Assembly: GCF_014842875.1 (NCBI RefSeq)
Contig: NZ_JACYXZ010000002.1
Location: 558,001 to 622,000 of the forward strand
Source of the DNA: Nocardioides donggukensis
GTDB lineage: Bacteria; Actinomycetota; Actinomycetes; Propionibacteriales; Nocardioidaceae
Direction: 5' to 3'
DNA: 64,000 nucleotides
The notes under the pieces were generated by a model that saw only the letters and a list, made by a program, of their open reading frames with translations, searched no databases and was not told the origin of the DNA. Shown here one piece after another: positions 28,608 through 36,786 of this stretch; the first letter of the stretch is position 1, and every line of letters begins with the position of its first letter. The position numbers and the translations under genes are program-made.

Positions 28608-30605
28608 TTGCTCACCGACAAGCGCCCGTGGCTCATGGCCATGCTGCTGGTCGTGCTCGGGGCCGGCGGCTACGTCGCCCTCGATCGGTCCGGTGTCGTC
28701 GACGGGGTCGACGGTGGCAGCGACGGGCCGGTCGGGATCACCATCCCCGAGGAGCCGACCACCCGGGGCTCGGACGAGCCGATGACGACCCGGGTCTCGG
28801 TGGAGAACTCCGGCACCCGGGTCAGCGTGGCCGTGCACACGGGCGAGCGACCGTGGTCGGAGAAGCTGGCGGTGACGCTCAACGGGGAGCGGATCGTGCT
28901 CCGGCGTGGCGAGCCCGCCCCCGACGGCTCGTGCCGCCCGGAGGTGCGGGCCGTGCGGTCGTCGCTGCTGACCCGGCTGACCTACGACCGTGCCTGCGTC
29001 CCGGACCGCGACGACGAGACCAGCGCGCGCTCGGGGACGGTCCGGGCCTCGGTCCGGGTCGACGGCGGCGAGCGGGTGCGAGCGAGGGCGGCGCTGAGCG
29101 AGCGGCCGAACGTCGTGATGATCATGGTCGACGACATGCGCACCGACGAGCTGCGCTGGATGCCCAACGTGCGCAAGCTCATCGGCAAGCAGGGAGTCAC
29201 CTTCACGAACGGCTTCTCGGGCTTCCCGCTGTGCTGCCCGGCCCGGGCCTCGGTGCTGAGCGGGCAGCTCCCCCACAACCACGGCGTGTGGTCGCACCAG
29301 CCGCCGTGGGGGTTCTCCTCGTTCGAGGACGCCTCGACGTTCCCGGTGTGGTTGCAGCAGAGCGGCTACACCACGACGTACCTGGGGAAGTACCTCAACG
29401 GGTACGGCCGGGAGCCGCGGCCGGGCAACAACACCGGCACGTCGACGCAGTACGTCCCGCCCGGGTGGGACCGGTGGCTCGGCTCCGTGGACGGCGGGAT
29501 GCCGCCCGGCCACCCCGACGACGGGGGCACCTACCGGTTCTACGACACGACGCTGAACGACAACGGCTTCGGCTACCTGCCGCTGCAGGGCGAGTACCAG
29601 TCCCGGGCCTACGCCCGGCTGACCGGCGAGACGCTGGAGGAGCTGTCCGGGCAGGACGACCCGTTCTTCAGCTACGTCTCGTTCACGGCCCCGCACCACG
29701 GCGGCCCGCGCGAGTCCGACGACCCCGAGGGGATCGTGACCCCGGCCCGCCCGAAGTCCCTGTGGGGCGCCTTCGACGACGTCATCACCGAGGCGCCGGG
29801 GGCGGACTGGGACGACCCGGACCGCAGCGACAAGCCGAAGATCCTGCGCCGCGACCTGTCCGAGGCGACACTGCGGAAGGTGCTCGCGGCGACCCGGCAG
29901 CGGGCCGAGGCGCTGACGGTGGTCGACGAGTCGGTCGGGCGGATCATCGGGACGCTGCGCCGGACCGGCGAGCTGGACGACACGATGGTGCTGTTCACCA
30001 GCGACAACGGCTACTTCCAGGGTGAGCAGGGCCGGCCGCAGGGCAAGATCCTCCCCTACGAGCCGTCGCTGCGGGTGCCGGTGCTGATGCGCGGCCCGGG
30101 CATCCCGCGGGACGAGGTGCGGACCGACCCGTTCCTCTCGGTCGACTACGCCTCCACGTTCGCCGACCTGGCCGACGTCGACCCGACCACCTCGGTCGAC
30201 GGCCGCTCGCTGCTCGACGTGGCCCGGCTCGGCGACGAGTCGGACGGCGACACGTGGAGCCGGGTGGTGCTGACCGAGACCCAGCCGACCAGGGCGGTCC
30301 AGGCCGCGACCGCCGCGGTCGACCCGGTCGGCTCTCAGACCGACGACATGCTGCTGGCGAAGATCTCCGGGCTGCGGACCGGGCGCTACCTCTACACCGA
30401 GCACCAGCCGGAGCCCGGGGACGCGAAGCCGGGCATCCTGGTGGAGTTGTACGACGTGCTCGAGGACCCCGAGCAGTACGACAACCTGGCGATCGACCCG
30501 GAGTACGCCGACCTGGTCGACGAGCTGTCCGGGGTGCTGGCGAAGGCCCGGACCTGCGTCGGCTCGGAGTGCACCGAGCAGCTGCTGCCGGCGAACCTGC
30601 GCTGA
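28608..30605 (+). CDS. Exported sulfatase (formylglycine type)
   Basis: 665 residues from TTG 28608, which has GAAGGA 6 nt upstream; TTG 28584, in frame, lacks one. A short cytoplasmic start and one membrane helix (MAMLLVVLGAGGYVAL) anchor or export it. After a non-conserved region of about 150 residues comes the sulfatase fold: metal site VMIMVDDMR, and CCPARAS with Cys209 as the residue to be converted to formylglycine (C-x-P-x-R), then FTSDNGYF. It would hydrolyse sulfate esters outside the membrane; the substrate is unknown. It resembles the arylsulfatase/N-acetylglucosamine-6-sulfatase group. Confidence 0.88.
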   Translation: MLTDKRPWLMAMLLVVLGAGGYVALDRSGVVDGVDGGSDGPVGITIPEEPTTRGSDEPMTTRVSVENSGTRVSVAVHTGERPWSEKLAVTLNGERIVLRRGEPAPDGSCRPEVRAVRSSLLTRLTYDRACVPDRDDETSARSGTVRASVRVDGGERVRARAALSERPNVVMIMVDDMRTDELRWMPNVRKLIGKQGVTFTNGFSGFPLCCPARASVLSGQLPHNHGVWSHQPPWGFSSFEDASTFPVWLQQSGYTTTYLGKYLNGYGREPRPGNNTGTSTQYVPPGWDRWLGSVDGGMPPGHPDDGGTYRFYDTTLNDNGFGYLPLQGEYQSRAYARLTGETLEELSGQDDPFFSYVSFTAPHHGGPRESDDPEGIVTPARPKSLWGAFDDVITEAPGADWDDPDRSDKPKILRRDLSEATLRKVLAATRQRAEALTVVDESVGRIIGTLRRTGELDDTMVLFTSDNGYFQGEQGRPQGKILPYEPSLRVPVLMRGPGIPRDEVRTDPFLSVDYASTFADLADVDPTTSVDGRSLLDVARLGDESDGDTWSRVVLTETQPTRAVQAATAAVDPVGSQTDDMLLAKISGLRTGRYLYTEHQPEPGDAKPGILVELYDVLEDPEQYDNLAIDPEYADLVDELSGVLAKARTCVGSECTEQLLPANLR

Positions 30606-30634
30606 GCCTCCCCGGTCCCCTGCCGGTTCACGGG

Positions 30635-31891
<1,257 letters not shown>

Positions 31892-31908
31892 CTGCCCAGT
31901 CTGCACGC

Positions 31909-31934
31909 AAAAGGCCGCCCGTGGCGGGGCGGCC
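31909..31934 (-). terminator. Intrinsic terminator, probably the original tRNA-Val terminator
   Basis: On the minus strand GGCCGCCC-(6 nt)-GGGCGGCC is followed by TTTT. It lies 15 nt downstream of the tRNA-Val 3'-end copy at 31949-31968. This is where the terminator of an intact tRNA gene would be expected, although the tRNA itself is now 2.86 kb away. Confidence 0.75.
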
Positions 31935-31939
31935 AGTGA

Positions 31940-32206
31940 CGCGATTCTGGTGGGCGACACTGGGTTCGCATCGCTTCCGACGTTCATCGACGGGCCGCTA
32001 CCGAGGCCTCCGCGTGCACCGAGGATGACCCCGACCTGCCCGCTGAGTCGGTCGCACAGCTCCGCGCGTACGTCGAGGGCTTGGTCGAACCCCCTCGGGG
32101 ACCACCTGTCACCGGTCTAGTCGTCTCCGCCGACCGAGTACCCCTGCAGGGCCGGGAGACGATTCTCCGGTCGAAGGCGCCTCCCGCCGGCGCCACCGAC
32201 CCCTGA
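31940..32206 (+). pseudogene. Possible 5'-truncated gene remnant next to the att copy
   Basis: This frame stays open for 88 codons from just inside the tRNA copy to TGA 32204-32206 without an ATG or GTG start. Its second half has a natural-looking composition (DDPDLPAESVAQLRAYVEGL). The stop overlaps the ribosome-binding site of the next gene, as in an operon. It could be the end of a gene cut by the recombination that made the att copy. No family is recognised, and it may be chance in such G+C-rich DNA. Confidence 0.25.
31949..31968 (-). repeat. Copy of tRNA-Val(CAC) 3' end (att-like site)
   Basis: A 20-nt stretch matches the 3' end of the tRNA-Val gene (34811-34830) at 19 of 20 positions and in the same orientation. 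It covers the 3' acceptor strand and much of the T-arm. The remaining tRNA sequence is missing here. Confidence 0.8.
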
Positions 32207-32215
32207 GGAGTAACC

Positions 32216-33199
32216 ATGTCCCCCACGTTCTTGGGACGTGCCGTCGCCATCCTGGCAGTGGCCTGTCTCACCTTCGTCGGCCAACCGGCCGTAGCGGCGT
32301 CGGGCGCCAAGCATGTCGGCGACGTCCGCGCCAAGGCCATGAAGGTCCGCATCGACAAGCCCAACGGCAACCGTGGCTGGGCGGAGGTGTCCAAGCAGAC
32401 CCGCGTCGTCCTCAAGAGCCGGGACGGCGAGCGGACCCGTGGTGACCTCAACGACCTCGCCCGCGGCGCCAAGGTCCTCCGCAAGAGGGGCACCAACGGT
32501 GAGCTGAGGCGGGTCGTCCTCGCGGCGAGCCCGACCGGCAACGCCGATTGTTCCTTCGACTCCTCCTCCGACGACGGCGACGACGTCTCCAACGACGAGT
32601 CGTTCGACTGCTCCAGCGACTACGACGACGGCGTGGTGGACACGAGCGAGGACTGCTCCTACGACGCATCCTCCGATGGTCCGGCCAGCGACTGGTCGAT
32701 GGACACGTCGTGGGACTGCTCGTTCTCCGAGTCCGACGACCGAGCTGACTCCGACATCGACTGGGACTGCTCCTACTCGGCGTCCGCCGGTGGTTACGAG
32801 GACGCTGACGGCGGCGATGTCGACGCCGACCTCGACTTCGACTGCTCGTGGAGTGGCGCAGGCACGGGTTCGGCCCTGTGGGACTGCCGCTTCCTCCCCG
32901 GCGTCCTGGGGTTCAAGTGCGTCTCGCCGCAGCTGGGCCAGGAGTTCACGTACACGATCGACACCGAGTCGATGCAGTTCGTGGGCGGCATGGACTTCTC
33001 CAAGGATCTCATCACGAAGAAGCCCGGTGACAGGGGTCTGTCGTGCTCGGGCAGCGAGGTCGACGGCTATGACTGCGACTACGACGGCGGCTCGGAGAGC
33101 GGGAACTGCGGCGTCGACTGGTCCTTCGACGAGTCCAGAGGCACCGAGGACGGCGATGTCAGCGGCAGTCTCTCCTACGACTGCTCCTGGGACGCCTGA
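32216..33199 (+). CDS. Secreted acidic protein with repeated Asp-Cys-Ser motifs
   Basis: 327 residues from ATG 32216 with GAGGAG 5 nt upstream. A signal peptide (about 1-28, AVAILAVACLTFVGQPAVA-AS) precedes a basic region (about 30-105). From about residue 110 to the end the chain is very rich in Asp, Ser and Gly and carries repeated aromatic- or acid-Asp-Cys-Ser units (FDCS, EDCS, WDCS, WDCS, FDCS, WDCR, YDCD, YDCS). There are about a dozen cysteines. I recognise no family. Disulfide-linked or metal-binding repeats are possible. It is the first cargo gene of the putative element. Confidence 0.75.
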   Translation: MSPTFLGRAVAILAVACLTFVGQPAVAASGAKHVGDVRAKAMKVRIDKPNGNRGWAEVSKQTRVVLKSRDGERTRGDLNDLARGAKVLRKRGTNGELRRVVLAASPTGNADCSFDSSSDDGDDVSNDESFDCSSDYDDGVVDTSEDCSYDASSDGPASDWSMDTSWDCSFSESDDRADSDIDWDCSYSASAGGYEDADGGDVDADLDFDCSWSGAGTGSALWDCRFLPGVLGFKCVSPQLGQEFTYTIDTESMQFVGGMDFSKDLITKKPGDRGLSCSGSEVDGYDCDYDGGSESGNCGVDWSFDESRGTEDGDVSGSLSYDCSWDA

Positions 33200-33200
33200 C

Positions 33201-33266
33201 GGCAGCGGCCGCAGGCTCGCGATCGTGGCTCACGCCGCGGCCCGAGCCTGCGATCCGCCCGCTGCC
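33201..33266 (+). terminator. Long imperfect hairpin after the secreted-protein gene
   Basis: Outer arms GGCAGCGG/CCGCTGCC (33201-33208 with 33259-33266) and inner arms CGCAGGCTCG/CGAGCCTGCG lie immediately after the stop codon. No T-tract follows, so termination efficiency is uncertain. Confidence 0.4.
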
Positions 33267-33292
33267 GCGGATCCTTCGAGAGATCGGCAGAC

Positions 33293-34669
33293 GTGGACGC
33301 GACAAGGCCCCACACTTCGCAGGTGCCCCCCACACAGTTCGCCCGCCTGCTGGCGGCAGCCTGCTGTGGGGAGCAGTGGGCGTTCACCGACCTGTGGGCC
33401 GCCTACGCGCCACGCATTCACGGCTTCGTCCGTGCCCGCGGCTCAGCGGACCCCGAGGCACTGACCAACGACGTCTTCCTCGCCGTGTTCTCCCGGATCG
33501 AGCAGTTCAACGGTGGACCGGACGCATTCGCAGCGCTGCTGTTCACCGTGACGCGGCGCCGGCTGGTCGACGAACAGCGGCGTCGAGGGCGACGACCCAC
33601 CGAGCACGAATGGTGTCCCGAGGAGGACCTGCGCGTCACCGCGAGTGCGGAGGAATCAGTCCTCGACCGGGCAGCAGCAGCCGAGGCACGAGCTCTGCTC
33701 CAAGCACTGTCACCAGAACAGCGGGACGTGCTGCTGCTCCGCATCTACGGCGACCTCAGCATCGACCGCACTGCGCAGTCAGGACTCGCGCCGCTCGTCA
33801 TCACCCGATCCGCACAGTCAGGAGGCGCGCTCATGAGGCCCACGAAGCACGAGCAGTTCGAGCAGCTCCACGAGCTGGCGCTGATCCTGGAGCGCGCTTA
33901 CCCGGTGACCATGCCGCTGCCGAAGGACGCTTCCCTCGCCTACGTCGACGCCGAACGACTGACCGGACTGCCGCTACCCGCCCCAAGCCTCCCGGATCGG
34001 GGCCTCCCGGATCGCGGTCTCCCGTCCGTGGCGTCGGTGCGGGGCCGAGTGGTCCGCTGGCTCGCGGGACTCGGCCTCGTCGGCCAATCCTTGATCGGAA
34101 CCTCCGTGGCCCTGGCGGCGGTCGGGGGCGCGGGCGTCCTCGACGTGCTGCCGGAGCCGATCCAGCGCGTGTTCGACCAGGCCTTCACGCAGGACATCCC
34201 GATCCTGGAGGAGGAGTCCGCCGAGCCGGCCCCCACCGTCCCCGCACCCGAGGACACCCCGGGCGGCCTCGACCAGGACCGAGCTGGCGACCCGCGACTT
34301 CGCGAGGATGGCCGGGGCAATCGAGACGGCCGAGGGGACCGATCCGAGGGTCGTGGCACTCCGTCGCCCTCCGACGGCGGCCCCAGCGCGACGGGCACCG
34401 GCGGTGCTACAACCTCTGAAGTCCCCGCATCGACCCAGCCCACTCCGCACCAGCCCGGCACCGGGTCCACGAGCCATCCCGACGGTCGCGATAGGGACAA
34501 GGACCGCGCTGAGGCGGAGAAGGACGCCGCCGAAGACGCAGCCGGCGACGCCAAGGACGCCGCCGAAGACGCAGCCGGTGACAACAAGGACGCCGCCGAG
34601 GATGCGGCCGGTGACGCCAAGGACGCCGCCGAGGAGGAGAGGGACCGCGAGGACCCGGCCGACGACTAG
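33293..34669 (+). CDS. Sigma factor lacking region 4.2, fused in frame to a membrane protein
   Basis: 458 residues from GTG 33293. Residues 1-150 resemble an ECF-type sigma factor: region 2 (FTDLWAAYAPRIHGFVR, then TNDVFLAVFSRIEQFNG) and the start of region 4 (LSPEQRDVLLLRIYGDLSI). The helix-turn-helix that should follow is missing. After about 23 residues the frame continues, through an internal ATG 33833 with AGGAGG 7 nt upstream, into a protein with one membrane helix (about 256-275), a Pro/Glu stretch and three copies of DAAEDAAGDxK near the C-terminus. The second part is probably a separate gene, a membrane partner such as an anti-sigma-like protein, joined by an in-frame deletion. A 9-nt direct repeat CAGTCAGGA (33776 and 33815) lies at the junction. 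Confidence 0.6.
   Translation: MDATRPHTSQVPPTQFARLLAAACCGEQWAFTDLWAAYAPRIHGFVRARGSADPEALTNDVFLAVFSRIEQFNGGPDAFAALLFTVTRRRLVDEQRRRGRRPTEHEWCPEEDLRVTASAEESVLDRAAAAEARALLQALSPEQRDVLLLRIYGDLSIDRTAQSGLAPLVITRSAQSGGALMRPTKHEQFEQLHELALILERAYPVTMPLPKDASLAYVDAERLTGLPLPAPSLPDRGLPDRGLPSVASVRGRVVRWLAGLGLVGQSLIGTSVALAAVGGAGVLDVLPEPIQRVFDQAFTQDIPILEEESAEPAPTVPAPEDTPGGLDQDRAGDPRLREDGRGNRDGRGDRSEGRGTPSPSDGGPSATGTGGATTSEVPASTQPTPHQPGTGSTSHPDGRDRDKDRAEAEKDAAEDAAGDAKDAAEDAAGDNKDAAEDAAGDAKDAAEEERDREDPADD
34523..34621 (+). repeat. Three 33-bp tandem repeats (DAAEDAAGDxK)
   Basis: Three consecutive 33-nt units at 34523-34555, 34556-34588 and 34589-34621 encode an alternating acidic/alanine helix at the end of the sigma-membrane fusion. 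They differ by a few third-position changes and one codon pair. Confidence 0.75.
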
Positions 34670-34763
34670 CGCTGCAGCCGCCTCGCACCTCACGGTCATC
34701 ATCGATTCTTCGGGGCCGCGCAGCTCTTCGGGGTCCTCGCGATCTGGCGCGTAGATGACACGG

Positions 34764-34791
34764 GGCCGGTTCCCTTCGCGGGAAACCGGCC
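34764..34791. terminator. Hairpin downstream of tRNA-Val(CAC)
   Basis: GGCCGGTTCCC-TTCGC-GGGAAACCGGCC folds into an 11-bp stem with one bulged base. It lies 22 nt beyond the tRNA 3' end on the minus strand and 95 nt after the plus-strand fusion gene. It may terminate either, and probably replaces the tRNA terminator now displaced to 31909-31934. Confidence 0.55.
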
Positions 34792-34812
34792 TCTGCCCTG
34801 CGGCTATCTCGG

Positions 34813-34884
34813 TGGGCGATACTGGGTTCGAACCAGTGACCTCTTCGGTGTGAACGAAGCGCGCTACCACTGCGCCAATCGCCC
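34813..34884 (-). tRNA. tRNA-Val (anticodon CAC)
   Basis: 72 nt with a full cloverleaf: acceptor GGGCGAT/ATCGCCC, D-arm GCGC...GCGC, anticodon arm CTTCG-TTCACAC-CGAAG and T-arm ACTGG-TTCGAAC-CCAGT, discriminator A. CCA is not encoded. It shares the body of the tRNA-Val(GAC) at 36620. The 3' end is duplicated at 31949-31968. Confidence 0.95.
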
Positions 34885-34900
34885 GCGTGGTGCGCCGGGA

Positions 34901-34906
34901 ACTCTA
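34901..34906 (-). promoter_or_regulatory. -10 element of the tRNA-Val(CAC) promoter
   Basis: On the minus strand TAGAGT lies 16 nt before the tRNA 5' end, with a weak TTCAGG at a spacing of 18 nt as the -35 candidate. Confidence 0.5.
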
Positions 34907-35022
34907 GCGCAGACCCCCTCGGATCCTGAATCGGGGGCGCCGCGAAAGCTTTCTGTGATTTTCCCGTCATGGTTCCGTCACCGGCTCGTTTACCTGTCAA
35001 GAGGGCAACGAGGAGGTGCGAG

Positions 35023-35454
35023 ATGCAGCAGGACCGGAAGACATGCACTGAACACGTCACGCAGACCATTGCGATGGAGTGCGTCGACGTGGACGGGCTG
35101 TCCATGACGCTGGCGGCCGAGCTGGGCTACTGCCCGGACGACCCCTACGCCGTGACCGCCACGTTCAAGTCACCTGGGGGGGATGTCTTGTGGACCTTCG
35201 CTCGCGACCTGCTCGCTCGGGGACTGACCGACCCGGTCGGGGATGGCGACGTGCACGTGTGGCCGTGCCTCGACACGTCCGGCCGGGCGGTCGTCATCGT
35301 CGAGCTGCACTCCCCTGAGGGCGAGCTCCTCGTCCAGGGTTCCACGCACGAGATCACCCGGTTCGTGAACCGGACGCTGGCCCTCGTGCCGGCCGGGCTC
35401 GAGTCCGACCGCGTCGACGTCGACCAGCTCATCGACCAGCTGCTCGGAGCCTGA
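35023..35454 (+). CDS. SsgA family sporulation/cell division regulator (SsgB-like)
   Basis: 143 residues from ATG 35023 with AGGAGGT upstream. The whole length matches the SsgA-like fold: YCPDDPYAVTATFK, VLWTFARDLLARGL, GDVHVWPCLD, and a C-terminal FVNRTLALVPAG. SsgB-type proteins recruit FtsZ to division sites in sporulating actinobacteria; in non-sporulating relatives the role is presumed to be in septation. The gene stands alone after the tRNA-Val gene, downstream of an unusually A+T-rich stretch (34950-34980) that may hold its promoter. Confidence 0.88.
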   Translation: MQQDRKTCTEHVTQTIAMECVDVDGLSMTLAAELGYCPDDPYAVTATFKSPGGDVLWTFARDLLARGLTDPVGDGDVHVWPCLDTSGRAVVIVELHSPEGELLVQGSTHEITRFVNRTLALVPAGLESDRVDVDQLIDQLLGA

Positions 35455-35478
35455 GGGCTCCACACCGGAGCCCGCCCG

Positions 35479-36300
35479 TCAGGGGTCGGGGCTCTCCGAC
35501 TCCCGGGCCGCCCAGGTGTGTGCCGCCTCGGTGGTGACCGGTCCCGGCGTGGGGAGGGACCGGCCATCACAGGCGTGCACGCCCTGGACGTCGCGGGTGG
35601 TCGAGGCCAGGAAGATCTCCGAGGCCTCCCCCAGCACCTCCACCGGCTCGTCCACCTCGCGGACGTCGCACCACTCCAGCAGCAGCGCCCGGGTCACCCC
35701 GGCCAGGCAGCCCGACGCCAGCGTCGGCGTCCGCAGCTCGCCGTCGACGACGTAGAAGACGTTCGTTCCCGTGCCCTCGCACAGGTTGCCCACCGTGTTG
35801 GCGAAGATCGCCTCGCTCGCGCCGGCCTCGGCCGCCCGCGCCAGGGCCAGCACGTTCTCCCCGTACGACGTGGTCTTGAGGCCGGCGAGCGCGCCCCGCT
35901 CGTTGCGGGGCCAGGGCACCGTGATCACGGCCGTCGTCGGCTCGAAGGGCGCCATCGGGGCCGCGACCACCACCAGCGTGGGGTCGGCGTCGCCGCGGTT
36001 GGAGCCGAGGGGCGCCGGGCCGCCGGAGTAGGTGATCCGGATCCGACCCCGAGGCAGCTCGTGGCCGTCGAGCACCGCCTCCACCCCGCGGCGTACCAGC
36101 GCGTCGTCGACGGGGGGCAGGCCCAGGCCGCGGGCGCTGCGGGCGAGCCGGTCGAGGTGCCGGGTGAGCGCGAACGGCCGGCCATCGACGACCTTGATCG
36201 CCTCGAAGACGGCGTCGCCGACGGTGAACCCGTGGTCGGTCACCGAGATCGCCGGTCCGGCCGGATCCGCCTGCAGCTGCCCGTTCACCCACGCTCGCAT
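35479..36300 (-). CDS. Aminotransferase class IV (aminodeoxychorismate lyase-like)
   Basis: 273 residues with the fold-type IV pattern: an N-terminal VNGQL and DHGFTVGDAVFEAIKV, the PLP lysine in GLKTTSYGENVLA (about 141) and the phosphate-binding NLCEGTGTNVFYV. PabC makes 4-aminobenzoate for folate; branched-chain or D-amino-acid aminotransferases of the same fold cannot be excluded. It stands alone, converging with the SsgA-like gene. Confidence 0.78.
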   Translation of the reverse strand: MRAWVNGQLQADPAGPAISVTDHGFTVGDAVFEAIKVVDGRPFALTRHLDRLARSARGLGLPPVDDALVRRGVEAVLDGHELPRGRIRITYSGGPAPLGSNRGDADPTLVVVAAPMAPFEPTTAVITVPWPRNERGALAGLKTTSYGENVLALARAAEAGASEAIFANTVGNLCEGTGTNVFYVVDGELRTPTLASGCLAGVTRALLLEWCDVREVDEPVEVLGEASEIFLASTTRDVQGVHACDGRSLPTPGPVTTEAAHTWAARESESPDP

Positions 36301-36352
36301 GGGGCCAATCTATGCGTCGAACCGCTCGGACACGCGCCGCCCGACCCGGATT

Positions 36353-36380
36353 TTGCCTCCCCCGGGAGGTCGGCTAGTGT
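36353..36380 (+). promoter_or_regulatory. Promoter of the tRNA Gly-Cys-Val cluster
   Basis: TTGCCT (36353-36358) and TAGTGT (36375-36380) are 16 bp apart, 33 nt before the tRNA-Gly gene. No other gene start is nearby on this strand. Confidence 0.5.
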
Positions 36381-36413
36381 TCTCACGCACGCCCGGTCAA
36401 CGCCGGGATGCAG

Positions 36414-36486
36414 GCGGACGTAGCTCAGTTGGTAGAGCGCAACCTTGCCAAGGTTGAGGTCGCGAGTTCGAGCCTCGTCGTCCGCT
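36414..36486 (+). tRNA. tRNA-Gly (anticodon GCC)
   Basis: 73 nt: acceptor GCGGACG/CGTCCGC, anticodon arm CAACC-TTGCCAA-GGTTG, T-arm GCGAG-TTCGAGC-CTCGT, discriminator T. CCA is not encoded. First gene of a three-tRNA cluster. Confidence 0.95.
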
Positions 36487-36518
36487 CGGAGAGGTCTCTC
36501 CCCACGTTGGACCTCCAC

Positions 36519-36589
36519 GGTGGGTTGGCCGAGAGGCGAGGCAACGGACTGCAAATCCGTGTACACGGGTTCAAATCCCGTACCCACCT
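36519..36589 (+). tRNA. tRNA-Cys (anticodon GCA)
   Basis: 71 nt: acceptor GGTGGGT/ACCCACC, anticodon arm ACGGA-CTGCAAA-TCCGT, T-arm closing in CCCGT, discriminator T followed by an encoded CCA (36590-36592). It lies 32 nt after tRNA-Gly. Confidence 0.95.
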
Positions 36590-36619
36590 CCACACCAGCA
36601 CACCACAACTGAAGAGCAC

Positions 36620-36691
36620 GGGCGATTGGCGCAGTGGTAGCGCGCTTCCTTGACACGGAAGAGGTCACTGGTTCAAACCCAGTATCGCCCA
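36620..36691 (+). tRNA. tRNA-Val (anticodon GAC)
   Basis: 72 nt: acceptor GGGCGAT/ATCGCCC, anticodon arm CTTCC-TTGACAC-GGAAG, T-arm ACTGG-TTCAAAC-CCAGT, discriminator A and encoded CCA (36692-36694). Apart from the anticodon stem and one T-loop base it matches the tRNA-Val(CAC) at 34813-34884. Confidence 0.95.
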
Positions 36692-36706
36692 CCAGCTTCA
36701 CCGCCC

Positions 36707-36728
36707 AGGCACATCAGGTCGTGTGCCT
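36707..36728 (+). terminator. Hairpin after the tRNA cluster
   Basis: AGGCACA-(8 nt)-TGTGCCT starts 12 nt after the encoded CCA. A second AGGCACA at about 36752 could pair instead. No T-tract follows. Confidence 0.45.
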
Positions 36729-36786
36729 CAGAGGGCGCCATAGCCCGGTCTCAGGCACACAACCGATCTCCGGGCAGGATGGCCCC

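Larger units (their letters stand above)
31949..34830. mobile_element. Putative small integrated element at tRNA-Val(CAC)
   Basis: About 2.86 kb bounded by the intact tRNA-Val 3' end and its copy, in direct orientation. A terminator lies just beyond the distal copy. The cargo is a secreted Asp/Cys-repeat protein and a sigma/membrane-protein fusion, all on the plus strand, with visibly lower G+C than neighbouring genes. No integrase or excisionase gene is seen, so it would be a remnant or an element mobilised from elsewhere. Confidence 0.55.

Noticed and set aside
31984..32592. Minus-strand frame of 202 codons in the putative element
   Set aside because: Antisense to the signal peptide and basic region of the secreted protein, no ribosome-binding site, and no recognisable domain.
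33201..33266. Terminal inverted repeats of an insertion sequence
   Set aside because: The arms are 35-50 nt apart with no transposase between them and sit immediately after a stop codon, which fits an mRNA hairpin better.
36620..36694. tRNA-Val(GAC) as a third att site of the element
   Set aside because: It is a complete tRNA in a normal Gly-Cys-Val cluster on the opposite strand. Its similarity to tRNA-Val(CAC) is explained by shared tRNA identity, and no partial copy lies beside it.
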